Shown here: one piece after another, positions 33,887 to 43,936 of the stretch
Numbering within the stretch: position 1 is the stretch's first letter
How the letters are laid out: the number at the start of each line of letters is the position of its first letter
Assembly: GCA_003605175.1 (NCBI GenBank)
Contig: QWDA01000002.1
Location: forward strand, 372,001 to 436,000
Source: Paracoccaceae bacterium
GTDB lineage: Bacteria > Pseudomonadota > Alphaproteobacteria > Rhodobacterales > Rhodobacteraceae
Length of the DNA: 64,000 nt
Direction of reading: 5' to 3'
Notes under the pieces: model-generated
Databases searched by the model: none
What the model saw: only the letters and a program-made list of their open reading frames with translations
Told to the model about the DNA's origin: nothing
Program-made: the position numbers and the translations under genes

Positions 33887-34624
33887 TTGGACTATCTCGG
33901 CTGGCTCATCGTCGGCGCCTTCGTGGTGGGCATGTCGAAAGGCGGCCTCGCCTCCGCCGCCGCCGTGGTGGTGCCCGCGCTCGCGCTCACCATGGGGCCG
34001 ATCCAGGCCGCCGCCCTGCTCCTGCCGGTCTACATCGTCACCGACTGGGTCGCGGTCTGGCTCTACCGCCGCGATTTCTCGGCCCGGAACGTTGCGATTC
34101 TCGCGCCCGCCATGCTCGCCGGCACATTGGTCTCGACGCTCGCGATCCCCTATGTCGCGCCGGAACTCCTCTTGCTCGTCACCGGGCTGATCGGGCTGTG
34201 GTATTGCGGGCGGAACTGGCTCGGCGGCGGGCATGGACCCGCCCGCCCCGCCCGGATCCTGCCCGGCCTATTCTGGGGCGTGCTGACCGGCATCTCCAGC
34301 TTCATCACCCATTCCGGCTCGCCGCCGTCGCAGGCCTATCTCCTGCCGCAGCGGCTCCCGAAGCTTGAACTCGCGGGCACCATCGCCATCATCTTCGCCA
34401 TCGGCAACCTGTCGAAACTGCCGGGCTACTGGGCGCTCGGCCAGTTCGACGATATCGACTGGCACCTCCTCGCCTATCTCGCCGTAGCGGGGATCGCCGG
34501 CACCGCCGCAGGCCGCTGGCTCGTCGCCCGGCTCTCCGACAGGGCCTATATCCGGGTGATCGAGGCGATGCTCTTCGCGCTCTCGCTCCTCCTGATCTGG
34601 AAAGGGCTCGTGCCCTTCCTCTGA
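33887..34624 (+). CDS. TauE/SafE-family anion exporter
   Basis: 245 aa from a TTG at 33887 with GGAGG 8 bases upstream; a longer form from 33815 is possible but adds no hydrophobic segment. About eight membrane helices, with the family pattern GAFVVGMSKGGLASAAAVVVPALAL near the start and SSFITHSGSPPSQAYLLPQRL in the middle. TauE-like proteins export sulfite, sulfoacetate or similar anions. The downstream DUF442 gene supports a sulfur-related role. Confidence 0.85.
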   Translation: MDYLGWLIVGAFVVGMSKGGLASAAAVVVPALALTMGPIQAAALLLPVYIVTDWVAVWLYRRDFSARNVAILAPAMLAGTLVSTLAIPYVAPELLLLVTGLIGLWYCGRNWLGGGHGPARPARILPGLFWGVLTGISSFITHSGSPPSQAYLLPQRLPKLELAGTIAIIFAIGNLSKLPGYWALGQFDDIDWHLLAYLAVAGIAGTAAGRWLVARLSDRAYIRVIEAMLFALSLLLIWKGLVPFL

Positions 34625-34853
34625 CGCCCCTTGCCGCCTGGTGCACTGACGATCCTCGACGGCACCGCGCTCGAGCGGCGCGCCCTGACGGCGCGTCGCG
34701 ATCATGAAATTCCGCACCGGACGCGATGCTCGGCATGCCGAAGTTGAACCTCCCGCCCTTGCAGGCGAAGATACGCGTCGGCGCGGTGCCCAACGACAGG
34801 GACAGCGACCCGATACCGAAAGTGCCGATCAACGGCCTCCGAGGGAAAGAACC

Positions 34854-35273
34854 ATGGACCCGAAGCGCATTTCCGACAGCCTGTCCGTCGCGCCGCAGAT
34901 CACCGCGGCGGATATCCCGGCCATCCGGGACCGGGGCTTCCGCGCGATCATCTGCAACCGCCCCGATGGCGAAGACCCCGGCCAGCCGGGCTTCGAGGAG
35001 ATCGCGCGCGCCGCCCGGGCCGCCGGTCTCGAGGCGCGGTACCTGCCCGTGATCTCCGGAATGGTCGAGGACGCCGACGCCCAGGCCCTCGGGGCGGCGC
35101 TCCGGGAGCTCCCCGGCCCGGTCCTCGCCTATTGCCGTTCCGGCACCCGCTCGGCGATGCTCTGGGCACTCGCCCAGGCCGGTCTGATGCCGGTGCCCGA
35201 GATCCTCGCCGCGACCCGGGCGGCGGGCTTCGACATGGGCGGCGTGGCGCATCGGATCGCCGGAGGGCGGTGA
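34854..35273 (+). CDS. DUF442/TIGR01244 sulfur transferase or phosphatase
   Basis: 139 aa from ATG 34854. Fold core RDRGFRAIICNRPDGEDPGQP and the loop YCRSGTRSAMLW give the C-x-x-G-x-R active site of the dual-specificity-phosphatase-like DUF442 domain. In several proteobacteria this domain is part of or next to Blh-type persulfide dioxygenase genes and TauE exporters, controlled by BigR. Here only the TauE gene is nearby. The role is inferred as sulfide/persulfide detoxification. Confidence 0.82.
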   Translation: MDPKRISDSLSVAPQITAADIPAIRDRGFRAIICNRPDGEDPGQPGFEEIARAARAAGLEARYLPVISGMVEDADAQALGAALRELPGPVLAYCRSGTRSAMLWALAQAGLMPVPEILAATRAAGFDMGGVAHRIAGGR

Positions 35274-35295
35274 CCGGCCGGACCGGCCTGGCCGC

Positions 35296-36585
35296 TCAGC
35301 CGGCGCCGAGCCCGCGGGCGATCTCCCAGTCGGTGACCGCCCGGTCGAAGGCGCGCTGTTCCCACTCGGCGGCACGGACATAGTGGTCGACCACCGCGTC
35401 GCCCAGGGCCACGCGCAGCATCGCCGAGCCCCGGAGCGCGAGGGCGGCCTCGCGGAGCGATCCCGGCAGCGCCGGGCCCTGCCCCGTCCCGGCCGGCGCG
35501 GGATCGCCGCAATCGAGCTTCTGGGAGATCCCGTCCAGACCGGCGGCGAGGAATGCGGCCATGGCGAGATAGGGGTTCGCATCGGCGCCGGGCGCGCGGC
35601 ATTCGATCCGGATCGCGCCGGTACCCTCACCGCAAAGCCGGAAGGCGGCGTTGCGGTTCGCGATCGACCAGGCCTTGAGCATCGGCTCCACGCCGCCGAG
35701 GCGCTTGTAGGCATTGACGCCCGGTGCGTAGAACGGCGCGCAATCGTCGAGGCCGCGCAGGAGCCCGCCGAGAAAGGCCCGCATCAGCCGCGACATGCCG
35801 CGCGGGAGCGAGTTGTCGAGAAAGGCGGGCTCGCGCCCGGCCCAGAGCGCGAGATGGATGTGACCTGCCGCCCCGGGGCAGTCGGGCTGCCATTTCGGCA
35901 GGAACGCGACCCGGTGGCCCAGCCTCGCGCCGACGGATTGCGCGGCATGGCGCAACACCGCGCGGTCGTCGGCGGCGTCGAGTGCCGCGGCGGGCCGGAG
36001 GTTCAGCCTGGCTCGGCCCTCGGCGGCACGGGTGGATTCGGCCTGCAGGTCGCTTGCCGCCAGAGCCGTTCGAAGTTCCGCTAGGAACACCTCGACCACC
36101 GCCAGCGGCGCCGGGGCGGGCGTGGCGGATCCTTCCAGAAAAAGCTGACATTCGAACTCGGTCGCGGCGACCACGTCGAAGCCCAGTTCCCTGGCGCGAA
36201 CCACCTGTTTTTTCAGGACCTGGCGCGGGCTGTACGGCACGGTGGCATGGCCGGTGGCGTCGAAAACGTCGCAGAGCACGAGCGCGCTGCGCGGCTCCCA
36301 CTCCGCCATGCGCAAGGTGGCGAAATCGGGCTTGAGGATGTGGTCCCCGGTCGCGGCGGGGCCCGGTATCGCCGTGCCTGCGAGGTCGGCGGCCAAATGC
36401 TCGGGCGCGGCGCGGAGCTCGCGATGGCCGGATTTCTGGAAGTACCCCGCCTCGATCCGCCGCCCGATCAGCCTGCCATACATGTCCGTGAACCCGGCGA
36501 AGACCGTATCGGCCGCGCCGGCCTCCACCACGGCCGCCAGCCCCTCGACCGTCAGCCGCGTCATGCCGCCGGGGACGCGTGACAT
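35296..36585 (-). CDS. Glutamine-synthetase-family enzyme (gamma-glutamyl ligase type)
   Basis: 429 aa from ATG 36585; ATG 36564 is an alternative. The frame stays open far upstream but that part is antisense to the amidohydrolase. Conserved blocks are GHIHLALW, NAYKRLGGVEPMLKAWSIANRNAAFRL and IRIECRAPGADANPYLAMAAFLAAGLDGI, as in PuuA and GlnT-type ligases rather than classic GlnA. It would attach glutamate to an amine using ATP; the amine is unknown. It is divergent from a deaminase-like amidohydrolase and lies close to a peptide-type importer, which suggests catabolism of a nitrogenous compound. Confidence 0.85.
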   Translation of the reverse strand: MSRVPGGMTRLTVEGLAAVVEAGAADTVFAGFTDMYGRLIGRRIEAGYFQKSGHRELRAAPEHLAADLAGTAIPGPAATGDHILKPDFATLRMAEWEPRSALVLCDVFDATGHATVPYSPRQVLKKQVVRARELGFDVVAATEFECQLFLEGSATPAPAPLAVVEVFLAELRTALAASDLQAESTRAAEGRARLNLRPAAALDAADDRAVLRHAAQSVGARLGHRVAFLPKWQPDCPGAAGHIHLALWAGREPAFLDNSLPRGMSRLMRAFLGGLLRGLDDCAPFYAPGVNAYKRLGGVEPMLKAWSIANRNAAFRLCGEGTGAIRIECRAPGADANPYLAMAAFLAAGLDGISQKLDCGDPAPAGTGQGPALPGSLREAALALRGSAMLRVALGDAVVDHYVRAAEWEQRAFDRAVTDWEIARGLGAG

Positions 36586-36735
36586 CGGGAGAAAGGACGG
36601 GCTGCGCGCATGGTCGGGCTCGGTTCCGCAAGGTTCGCGGAACCCTAAGGGACAACCTTGCCAAGTTTGGTTAACGCCGATCCGCCGCGACAATCCCGCG
36701 GTGGTGCAGGGAGTGGAAAGCGGATTCCGGGGCGC

Positions 36736-36768
36736 ACAACCTGTACACAACCCGTACACAACCTGTAC
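36736..36768 (+). promoter_or_regulatory. Three tandem 11-bp repeats in a divergent promoter region
   Basis: ACAACCTGTAC, ACAACCCGTAC and ACAACCTGTAC stand head-to-tail at 36736, 36747 and 36758, with one T/C difference. The 11-bp period is one helical turn, so a regulator could bind cooperatively on one face. The site lies between the glutamine-synthetase-like gene and the amidohydrolase, 72 bp before the latter. Confidence 0.6.
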
Positions 36769-36840
36769 ACCGGAAGACCCGGCCGGCAGCGCGCCGGGCG
36801 TGCGGCGCACCGCGAACATGCGCCCCAAGGAGGTCCGGGA

Positions 36841-38133
36841 ATGAGCTTCGATCTGGTGGTGAGGGGCGGCACCCTGCCCGATGGGCGGGTTGCCGATATC
36901 GGGATACGGGGCACCAAGATCGCGGCCCTGGGAGATCTGGCGGGCGCCGAGGCGGGGGAGACCGTGGAAGCCGCGGGCGATCTCGTGTCGCCGCCCTTCG
37001 TGGATCCGCATTTCCACATGGATGCGACGCTCTCCTACGGGCTGCCCCGGCTCAATGCGTCGGGAACGCTGCTCGAGGGGATTGCGCTCTGGGGCGAGCT
37101 GAAGGCCGTGATGACCCATGAGGAGGTGCGCGACCGGGCGCTGGTCTATTGCGACTGGGCGGCATCGATGGGGCTTCTGGCGATCCGCTCCCATGTGGAC
37201 ACGTGCGACGACCGGCTGCTCGGAGTCGAGGCGCTGCTCGACGTGCGGGAGAAGGTGAAGGACTATATCGACCTGCAACTGGTCGCCTTCCCGCAGGACG
37301 GGGTATTCCGCGACCCGACCGCCTGGGGCAACACGCTGCGCGCGCTCGACAGGGGCGTCGACGTGGTGGGCGGCATCCCGCATTTCGAGCGGACCATGGC
37401 GGAGGGGGCGCGGAGCGTGACCGCCCTGTGCGAGCTGGCCGCCGGGCGCGGGCTGATGGTCGACATGCATTGCGACGAGACCGACGACCCGATGTCGCGG
37501 CATGTGGAAACGCTGGCCCATGAGGTGAACCGGCTGGGGCTGCACGGCCGCGCGGCGGGCTCGCACCTGACAAGCATGCATTCGATGGACAACTATTACG
37601 TTTCGAAGCTGCTGCCGCTGATGGCCGAGGCCGGGCTGGCGGCGATCCCGAATCCGCTCATCAACATCGTGCTGCAGGGCCGGCACGACAGCTTCCCGAA
37701 GCGCCGCGGGCTGACGCGGGTGAAGGAGATGCGCGCCCAGGGGATCACCGTGGGCTGGGGGCAGGATTGCGTGCGCGACCCGTGGTATTCGCTGGGGACC
37801 GCGGACATGCTGGACGTGGCCTTCATGGGGCTCCATGTCGCGCAGATGACGCATCCGGACGAAATGCGCGCCTGCTTCGACATGGTGACGACCGAGAACG
37901 CGAAAATCCTCAATCTCGAGGGCTACGGGCTGGAGCCCGGCTGCACCGCCTCCCTCGTGGTGCTCGATGCCGGCGATCCGGTGGAGGCGCTGCGGCTGCG
38001 CCCCGACCGGCTGGCGGTGATCGCCAGGGGCAAGGTGATCTCGCGGCAGGCACGCAACGACCCGCGTCTCACGATCGACGGGCGGCCCGGCCGGATCCGC
38101 CGCCGGCACGCTGCGGGGGGGAACCTCGGGTGA
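36841..38133 (+). CDS. Cytosine-deaminase-like amidohydrolase
   Basis: 430 aa; AAGGAGG precedes the ATG. The metal site HFH is at 57-59, with further ligands in SHVDTCDD, DMHCDETDDP, GSHLTSMHSMDN and GWGQDCVRDPWYSLG. This set matches the CodA/cytosine deaminase branch, with QDCVRDPWY close to the QDDVFDPWY of E. coli CodA. Likely hydrolytic deamination of a pyrimidine, triazine or related ring in the cytoplasm. It opens a run of same-strand genes that continues with the peptide-type ABC importer. Confidence 0.87.
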   Translation: MSFDLVVRGGTLPDGRVADIGIRGTKIAALGDLAGAEAGETVEAAGDLVSPPFVDPHFHMDATLSYGLPRLNASGTLLEGIALWGELKAVMTHEEVRDRALVYCDWAASMGLLAIRSHVDTCDDRLLGVEALLDVREKVKDYIDLQLVAFPQDGVFRDPTAWGNTLRALDRGVDVVGGIPHFERTMAEGARSVTALCELAAGRGLMVDMHCDETDDPMSRHVETLAHEVNRLGLHGRAAGSHLTSMHSMDNYYVSKLLPLMAEAGLAAIPNPLINIVLQGRHDSFPKRRGLTRVKEMRAQGITVGWGQDCVRDPWYSLGTADMLDVAFMGLHVAQMTHPDEMRACFDMVTTENAKILNLEGYGLEPGCTASLVVLDAGDPVEALRLRPDRLAVIARGKVISRQARNDPRLTIDGRPGRIRRRHAAGGNLG

Positions 38134-38295
38134 AATCTTCACCAAATGCATCCCCCTTCGCTACCGCCGCGTCAATCGCGCGCTTCCCCCTTGCCATTGG
38201 GCGCAAAGGGCGGAGAATGGCGCCATTCGCGTGGCCCAAAGACCACGACCCGCACCGGGCCAGGACCCGAGGGCAATCAGATCAGGGAGTTACCC

Positions 38296-39927
38296 ATGAA
38301 GATGAAACACTTTTTCGCGTCGTCGGCGACAGCGCTCTTGCTTGCCGCAACGCCGCTCCTCGCGGCCGGAACGCATCCGGAGACCGGCGAGGCCCTGTCC
38401 GACAACCAGACCTTCACCTACCGGATGATGGACCAGTTCCCGACCATCGACCCGGCGCTGAACGAGGAAGCCGAAGGCCACAAGGTCATCCGCGACATTT
38501 TCGAGGGCCTCATCATCCAGGACGACCAGGGCAACCTGATCCCCGGTGTCGCGACCGAGTGGTCCTCGCCCGACGGCAACAAGACCTGGGTGTTCAAGCT
38601 GCGTCCCGAGGCGAAATGGTCGAACGGCGAGCCGGTGACCGCGCAGGATTTCGTCTATGCCTGGCGCCGCGCGGCCGATCCTGACACCGCCTCGCCCTAT
38701 TCCTGGTATGTGGAGCTGTCGCAGATCGAGAATGCCGGCGCGATCGTGGCCGGCGATGCCGATCCCGAGACGCTGGGCGTGAAGGCGCTGGACGACCACA
38801 CGCTGGAAGTGACTCTGGAAACGCCCCTGCCCTACTTCCCGGCGATGACCACCTACGCGACCTTCGCGCCGGTGCCGCAGAAAGTGGTCGAGGAATTCGG
38901 CTCCGAGTGGACCAAGCCCGAGAACATCGTCTCGAACGGCGCCTACAAGCTGACCGAACTGGTGCCGAACGAGTACAATACGCGGGTCAAGTCGGACACC
39001 TACTGGAATGCCGACGAGACGATCATCGAGACGGTGACCGGCATCGTCATCAACGACGACAACACCGCGCTCACCCGCTACAAGGCCGGCGAGATGGACT
39101 ATGACGAGCCGCTGCCGGCGGGCCAGTATCCGGCGCTCCTGGCCGAGATGCCCGACCAGGCGCATTCGGTGCCGCGGCTGTGCTCCTACTACTACGCGAT
39201 CAACTTCCGCGACAGCGCGAACCCGGCACTGAGCGATGTGCGGGTCCGCAAGGCGCTGTCCTATGCCGTGGATCGCGACATCATCGTGGACCAGGTGCTG
39301 AAGGGCGGCCAGACGGCGGCCTACAACTTCGCGCATGAAAAGACCGCGGGATTCGAGATGCCGACCATCGATTACGGCACCTGGACCCAGGCGGACCGCG
39401 ACGCCAAGGCCAAGGAGCTGATGACCGAGGCCGGCTATGGCGAGGGCGGCGAGCCGCTCGAACTCAAGCTGATCTACAACACCTCCGAGGCGCACAAGGC
39501 GATCGCCACGGTGCTGGCGCAGATGTGGAAGCAGAAACTCGGCGTCAATGTCACCATGGAGAACATGGAGTGGCAGACCTATCTCGAGGTCCGCAAGGAG
39601 GGGAACTTCGACGTGGCGCGCTCGGCCTGGTGCGGCGACTACAACGAGGCCTCGACCTTCCTCGATCTCGTCACCACGACGCATGGCTCGAACGACGGCA
39701 AGTATTCGAACGCCCGCGTGGACGAGTTGATGGCGGCATCGAAGACCTCGATGGATCCCCAGGCGGCCTATACCGAGGTCGAGCAGATCCTGGCGGACGA
39801 GATGGCGATCATCCCGATCTACCACTATTCCAACGCGTTCCTGCTTTCGGCGGACATCAAGGGCTGGCCCTATGACAATGTCGAGCAGAACTGGTACTCG
39901 AAAGACCTCTACCGCGTCGCCGAGTAG
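38296..39927 (+). CDS. Peptide/oligopeptide ABC transporter substrate-binding protein (OppA family)
   Basis: 543 aa from ATG 38296. A signal peptide of ~24 residues ends LLAA-GT. The mature part carries the SBP family 5 pattern: TFTYRMMDQFPTIDPALNEEAEGHKVIRDIFEGL, SNGEPVTAQDFVYAWRRAADP and RVRKALSYAVDRDII. The family binds peptides and other nitrogenous ligands in the periplasm. Two permease and two ATPase genes follow. Confidence 0.92.
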   Translation: MKMKHFFASSATALLLAATPLLAAGTHPETGEALSDNQTFTYRMMDQFPTIDPALNEEAEGHKVIRDIFEGLIIQDDQGNLIPGVATEWSSPDGNKTWVFKLRPEAKWSNGEPVTAQDFVYAWRRAADPDTASPYSWYVELSQIENAGAIVAGDADPETLGVKALDDHTLEVTLETPLPYFPAMTTYATFAPVPQKVVEEFGSEWTKPENIVSNGAYKLTELVPNEYNTRVKSDTYWNADETIIETVTGIVINDDNTALTRYKAGEMDYDEPLPAGQYPALLAEMPDQAHSVPRLCSYYYAINFRDSANPALSDVRVRKALSYAVDRDIIVDQVLKGGQTAAYNFAHEKTAGFEMPTIDYGTWTQADRDAKAKELMTEAGYGEGGEPLELKLIYNTSEAHKAIATVLAQMWKQKLGVNVTMENMEWQTYLEVRKEGNFDVARSAWCGDYNEASTFLDLVTTTHGSNDGKYSNARVDELMAASKTSMDPQAAYTEVEQILADEMAIIPIYHYSNAFLLSADIKGWPYDNVEQNWYSKDLYRVAE

Positions 39928-39982
39928 GTGACGGAGGGGGCGTGCCGACCCTGGCGCGCCCCGCTCATACGGGGGGCATCAC

Positions 39983-40906
39983 GTGCTCAACTATACGCTT
40001 CGTCGCATCGCGATCGCGATCCCGACGCTCCTGATCCTGGTGGCGATCACCTTCCTCCTGATGGAGGCCGCGCCGGGCTCGCCCTTCGCCACGGAACGCG
40101 GCGTGCCGGCGGCCGTGCTGGCCAATCTCGAGGCCAAGTACGGGCTCGACCGGCCGCTGATCCAGCGGATGGGGATCTATATCTGGAACATCGTCGCCCA
40201 TGGCGATTTCGGTGAATCCTACCGGCTCAAGGACCGGACGGTGAACGACCTGATCGCGCAGGGGTTTCCGGTGACGCTGGTCTATGGCGGCATCGCGTTC
40301 GTGGTGGCGGTCGTGGTGGGCGTGAGCCTGGGGGTCACCGCGGCGGTCCGGCAGAACACGCGGCTCGACTATGCCGCCGTTGGCATCACCATCGGCGCGC
40401 AGGTGCTGCCGAACTTCGTGATGGGGCCGATCCTGATCCTGGTCTTCACGCTCTGGCTCGGCTGGCTGCCCGGCGGCGGCTGGCAGGGCGGGCAATGGCA
40501 GTACATCATCATGCCGGTGATCGCGCTCTCGACCTCCTACATGGCCTCGATCGCGCGGATCACCCGGGCGTCGATGCTGGAGACGCTGAATTCGAACTTC
40601 ATCCGTACCGCGCGGGCCAAGGGGCTGCCGATGCGCCGCGTGGTCATGTACCACGCGCTGAAGCCGGCGCTGATGCCGGTCCTGTCCTATCTCGGTCCGG
40701 CCTTCGTGGGCATGATCACCGGTTCGGTGGTGGTCGACCTGATCTTCTCGACCGGCGGGATCGGGCTGTTCTTCGTCAACGCCGCGCTCGCCCGCGATTA
40801 TGGGCTGATGCTGGGGCTCACCGTGCTGCTCGGCGCGCTGACCGTGGTGTTCAACCTCGTCGTCGACCTGCTCTATGCCTGGATCGACCCAAGGATCCGG
40901 TACTGA
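39983..40906 (+). CDS. Oligopeptide/dipeptide ABC permease, OppB type
   Basis: 307 aa, about six membrane helices. It starts MLNYTLRRIAIAIPTLLILVAITFLLM, the usual OppB N-terminus, and has the coupling motif ARITRASMLETLNSNFIRTARAKGLPMRRV. It pairs with the OppC-type permease that follows after one base. Confidence 0.92.
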   Translation: MLNYTLRRIAIAIPTLLILVAITFLLMEAAPGSPFATERGVPAAVLANLEAKYGLDRPLIQRMGIYIWNIVAHGDFGESYRLKDRTVNDLIAQGFPVTLVYGGIAFVVAVVVGVSLGVTAAVRQNTRLDYAAVGITIGAQVLPNFVMGPILILVFTLWLGWLPGGGWQGGQWQYIIMPVIALSTSYMASIARITRASMLETLNSNFIRTARAKGLPMRRVVMYHALKPALMPVLSYLGPAFVGMITGSVVVDLIFSTGGIGLFFVNAALARDYGLMLGLTVLLGALTVVFNLVVDLLYAWIDPRIRY

Positions 40907-40907
40907 C

Positions 40908-41825
40908 ATGGCGCTGGCACTCGGAAGAAAGCCCATCGGGCTCGATATCGCCCCGGTCGCGGGCCGCTCGCTCTGGCAGGACGCGCGGACGCGGTTTCTC
41001 CGCAACCGCGCGGCGACGGCAAGCCTCGTGGTGCTGGTCCTCGTCGGCCTCTTCGCGGCGTTCGGGCAGTTTCTGGCGGCCTCGCCGCCCGACTATGTCG
41101 ATTTCGGGCTGCTCGGACAGGTCAAGGAACAGGGCGCGCCCTCGCTCACCAACGGCCACTGGTTCGGGCTCGACGAACAGGCCCGCGACCTCTACGCCCG
41201 CGTCGTCCAGGGCACGCGGATCTCGCTCATGGTGGGCATCGTCGGCGCGCTGGTGGCGGTCGTCGTGGGCACGCTCTACGGCGCGACCTCGGGCTATGTC
41301 GGCGGGCGGGTCGACAACGTGATGATGCGGATCGTCGATATCCTGAAATCGATCCCCTACATGTTCGTGCTGATCCTCCTCTTGATGGTGTTCGGCCGGT
41401 CGATCTTCATGCTGTTCCTCGGCATCGGGATGATCTCCTGGCTCGACATGGCGCGGATCGCCCGCGGGCAGACGCTGTCCTTGAAGAACAAGGAATTCGT
41501 CGAGGCCGCGGTGGCGACGGGCGTGAAGCCCCTGACGATCATCCTGCGCCATATCGTGCCCAATCTTCTGGGCGTCGTCGTGGTCTACGCGACGATCCTG
41601 GTGCCCGAGATGATCATCTACGAGAGCTTCGTCTCGTTCCTCGGGCTCGGCGTGCAGGAGCCGAACACCTCCTGGGGCGCGCTGATCAGCGACGGGACGG
41701 GGACGATGCAATACGGCACGATCTGGCAGCTCCTGTTCCCGCTCTTCTTCTTCGTCGTCACGCTGTTCGCCTTCTTCTTCGTGGGCGACGGGCTCCGCGA
41801 CGCGCTCGACCCGAAGGACAGGTGA
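40908..41825 (+). CDS. Oligopeptide/dipeptide ABC permease, OppC type
   Basis: 305 aa from ATG 40908, which fits the usual OppC start. An N-terminal cytoplasmic stretch precedes helix 1 ([22 protein letters not shown]). The periplasmic loop [27 protein letters not shown] is the OppC signature, and the coupling motif is [25 protein letters not shown]. About six membrane helices. Confidence 0.92.
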   Translation: MALALGRKPIGLDIAPVAGRSLWQDARTRFLRNRAATASLVVLVLVGLFAAFGQFLAASPPDYVDFGLLGQVKEQGAPSLTNGHWFGLDEQARDLYARVVQGTRISLMVGIVGALVAVVVGTLYGATSGYVGGRVDNVMMRIVDILKSIPYMFVLILLLMVFGRSIFMLFLGIGMISWLDMARIARGQTLSLKNKEFVEAAVATGVKPLTIILRHIVPNLLGVVVVYATILVPEMIIYESFVSFLGLGVQEPNTSWGALISDGTGTMQYGTIWQLLFPLFFFVVTLFAFFFVGDGLRDALDPKDR

Positions 41826-41827
41826 GC

Positions 41828-42796
41828 ATGGCATCCCTTCTTTCCGTCAGCGACCTCAGCGTCGCCTTCCAGACCGGCGACGGTACGGTCAACGCGGTGA
41901 ACGGCGTCACCTTCGGGCTCGAGCCCCGGGAAACCCTCGCCATCGTGGGCGAGTCCGGTTCGGGCAAGAGCCAGACCGCATTCGCGATCATGGGGCTTCT
42001 GGCACGAAACGGCCGGGCGACAGGCAAGGTGGCCTTCGAGGGGCAGGAGATCCTGAACCTCCCCGACGCGCAGCTGAATTCGATCCGGGCCGAGAGGATC
42101 GCGATGATCTTCCAGGACCCGATGACCTCGCTGAACCCCTATCTGCGGGTCTCCGACCAGATGACCGAGGTCTTGATGCTGCACAAGGGCATCTCTCGAA
42201 AGGCGGCCTGGGATGAAGCCGCACGGATGCTCGATGCAGTGCGCATTCCGGATGCGCGGAACCGGGTCGACAACTACCCGCACGAGTTCTCGGGCGGGAT
42301 GCGGCAGCGGATCATGATCGCCATGGCGCTCTTGTGCCGCCCGGCGCTCCTGATCGCCGACGAACCGACAACCGCGCTCGACGTGACCGTGCAGAACCAG
42401 ATCATGGTGCTCCTCTCGGAACTGCGCGCGGAATTCGGCATGGCGATGATCCTGATCACCCACGATCTCGGCATCGTCGCCGGCACCTGCGAGCGGACGC
42501 TCGTGATGTATGGCGGGCGGATCATGGAGGAAGGGGCGACCGAGAAAGTCTTCGCCCGGCCTTCGCATCCCTACACGCTGGGGCTCCTGAAGGCGATCCC
42601 GCGGCTCGATGTGGACCACGAGATCCTGCCGACGATCGACGGCGAGCCGCCGAACATGCTGGGGATGCCGGCGGGCTGCCCGTTCCATCCGCGCTGCAAT
42701 CTGAGCAGCGAGATCTGCGAACGCGAGACGCCGGCGCTGGTGACACGGGACGGGCGGCGGCGCGCCTGCCATGCCGATCCGGAGGCGGTGACATGA
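41828..42796 (+). CDS. Oligopeptide ABC ATPase, OppD type
   Basis: 322 aa from ATG 41828. Walker [11 protein letters not shown], signature [16 protein letters not shown] and Walker [13 protein letters not shown] are intact, and the C-terminal oligopeptide-transport tail has [19 protein letters not shown] with Cys residues that could hold an Fe-S cluster as in DppD. The stop overlaps the next gene by ATGA. Confidence 0.93.
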   Translation: MASLLSVSDLSVAFQTGDGTVNAVNGVTFGLEPRETLAIVGESGSGKSQTAFAIMGLLARNGRATGKVAFEGQEILNLPDAQLNSIRAERIAMIFQDPMTSLNPYLRVSDQMTEVLMLHKGISRKAAWDEAARMLDAVRIPDARNRVDNYPHEFSGGMRQRIMIAMALLCRPALLIADEPTTALDVTVQNQIMVLLSELRAEFGMAMILITHDLGIVAGTCERTLVMYGGRIMEEGATEKVFARPSHPYTLGLLKAIPRLDVDHEILPTIDGEPPNMLGMPAGCPFHPRCNLSSEICERETPALVTRDGRRRACHADPEAVT

Positions 42797-43821
42797 GCCT
42801 GCTTCTGGAGACCCGCGGCGTCGAGGTGACCTTTCCGATCCGCGGCAAGGGCGACTGGCCCTGGACGCCGCCGCGCCTGTTGCGGGCGGTGGCGGGCGTT
42901 TCCCTCACGCTGCGTGAGGGCGAAACGCTGGGGGTCGTCGGCGAATCCGGCTCGGGCAAGTCGACCCTGGCGCGCGCGATCCTGGGGACGATCCCGCCCA
43001 CCGGCGGCAAGGTGATCTGGCAGGGGCGCGACATCACCGGGCTTTCCGGCGAGGCGCGACGGGCGCACGCGAAGGACGTGCAGATGGTGTTCCAGGACCC
43101 CTTGGCGGCGCTCAACCCGCGCATGACCGTGGGCCAGATCATCGCCGAGCCGTTGCGGACCCATCACCCGGAGATCTCGCGCGAGGAGGCGCGGGCCCGG
43201 GTGCAGGAGATCATGGCGCAGGTCGGGCTTCTGCCGAACCTGATCAACCGCTATCCGCACGAGTTCTCGGGCGGCCAGTGCCAGCGGATCGGCATCGCGC
43301 GGGCGCTGATCCTGCGGCCGAAGCTTCTGATCTGCGACGAGCCGGTCTCGGCGCTGGATGTCTCGGTGCAGGCGCAGGTCATCAACCTGTTGAAGGAGAT
43401 CCAGGGGGCGTTCGGCCTGTCGATCATCTTCATCGCCCATGATCTGAGCGTGGTGCGCCATGTCTCGGACCGGATCGCGGTGATGTATCTCGGACGCCTG
43501 GTGGAAGTGGCCGCGGGCAAGCGGCTTATCGCCGAGCCCTGGCATCCCTACACCAAGGCGCTGATCGCCTCGATTCCGGTACCGGATCCGGCGGTGGAGC
43601 GCGTCCGGGTGAAGGCGGCGCTGACGGGCGAGTTGCCCTCGCCGCTCGCGCCGCCCTCCGGCTGTGTGTTCCGGACCCGCTGCCCGGTCGCGCGCCCCTC
43701 CTGCGCGGAGCTGGTGCCCGAGACACGGAGCGAGGGCGACCGGATGGTCGCCTGCCCCTTCGCGCCCGAGGAGATCGGCCAGCTCGACAATGCGGTGACG
43801 GTGCGGGCCGGCGGAATCTGA
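42793..43821 (+). CDS. Oligopeptide ABC ATPase, OppF type
   Basis: 342 aa from ATG 42793. Walker [11 protein letters not shown], signature [16 protein letters not shown], Walker [13 protein letters not shown]. The C-terminal tail [20 protein letters not shown] is the family's Cys-containing end. It forms the ATPase heterodimer with the preceding product and ends the importer operon. Confidence 0.93.
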   Translation: MSLLLETRGVEVTFPIRGKGDWPWTPPRLLRAVAGVSLTLREGETLGVVGESGSGKSTLARAILGTIPPTGGKVIWQGRDITGLSGEARRAHAKDVQMVFQDPLAALNPRMTVGQIIAEPLRTHHPEISREEARARVQEIMAQVGLLPNLINRYPHEFSGGQCQRIGIARALILRPKLLICDEPVSALDVSVQAQVINLLKEIQGAFGLSIIFIAHDLSVVRHVSDRIAVMYLGRLVEVAAGKRLIAEPWHPYTKALIASIPVPDPAVERVRVKAALTGELPSPLAPPSGCVFRTRCPVARPSCAELVPETRSEGDRMVACPFAPEEIGQLDNAVTVRAGGI

Positions 43822-43936
43822 CGGGCCCCCATTGCTCGCGCGGAGACGAGGCCGGTCCGATGCAGCGGCCGATCGGATTGACGCGGTCATGTGTTCACTT
43901 TATGTTCTCACCCGCAGCATAATCGGGGAGAGCCGG

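Noticed and set aside
34640-34850. Minus-strand reading between the TauE and DUF442 genes (SLGTAPTRIFACKGGRFNFGMPS)
   Set aside because: Protein-like over about 45 residues but without start, stop boundaries or family match; treated as chance or a very old remnant.
36736-36768. Repeat array considered as CRISPR
   Set aside because: Units are 11 bp and directly adjacent with no spacers; no cas genes are in the window.
35296-38151. A 951-codon open frame on the minus strand
   Set aside because: Only the part up to 36585 encodes the glutamine-synthetase-like enzyme. The rest is antisense to the amidohydrolase with its clear metal-binding motifs and good ribosome site.
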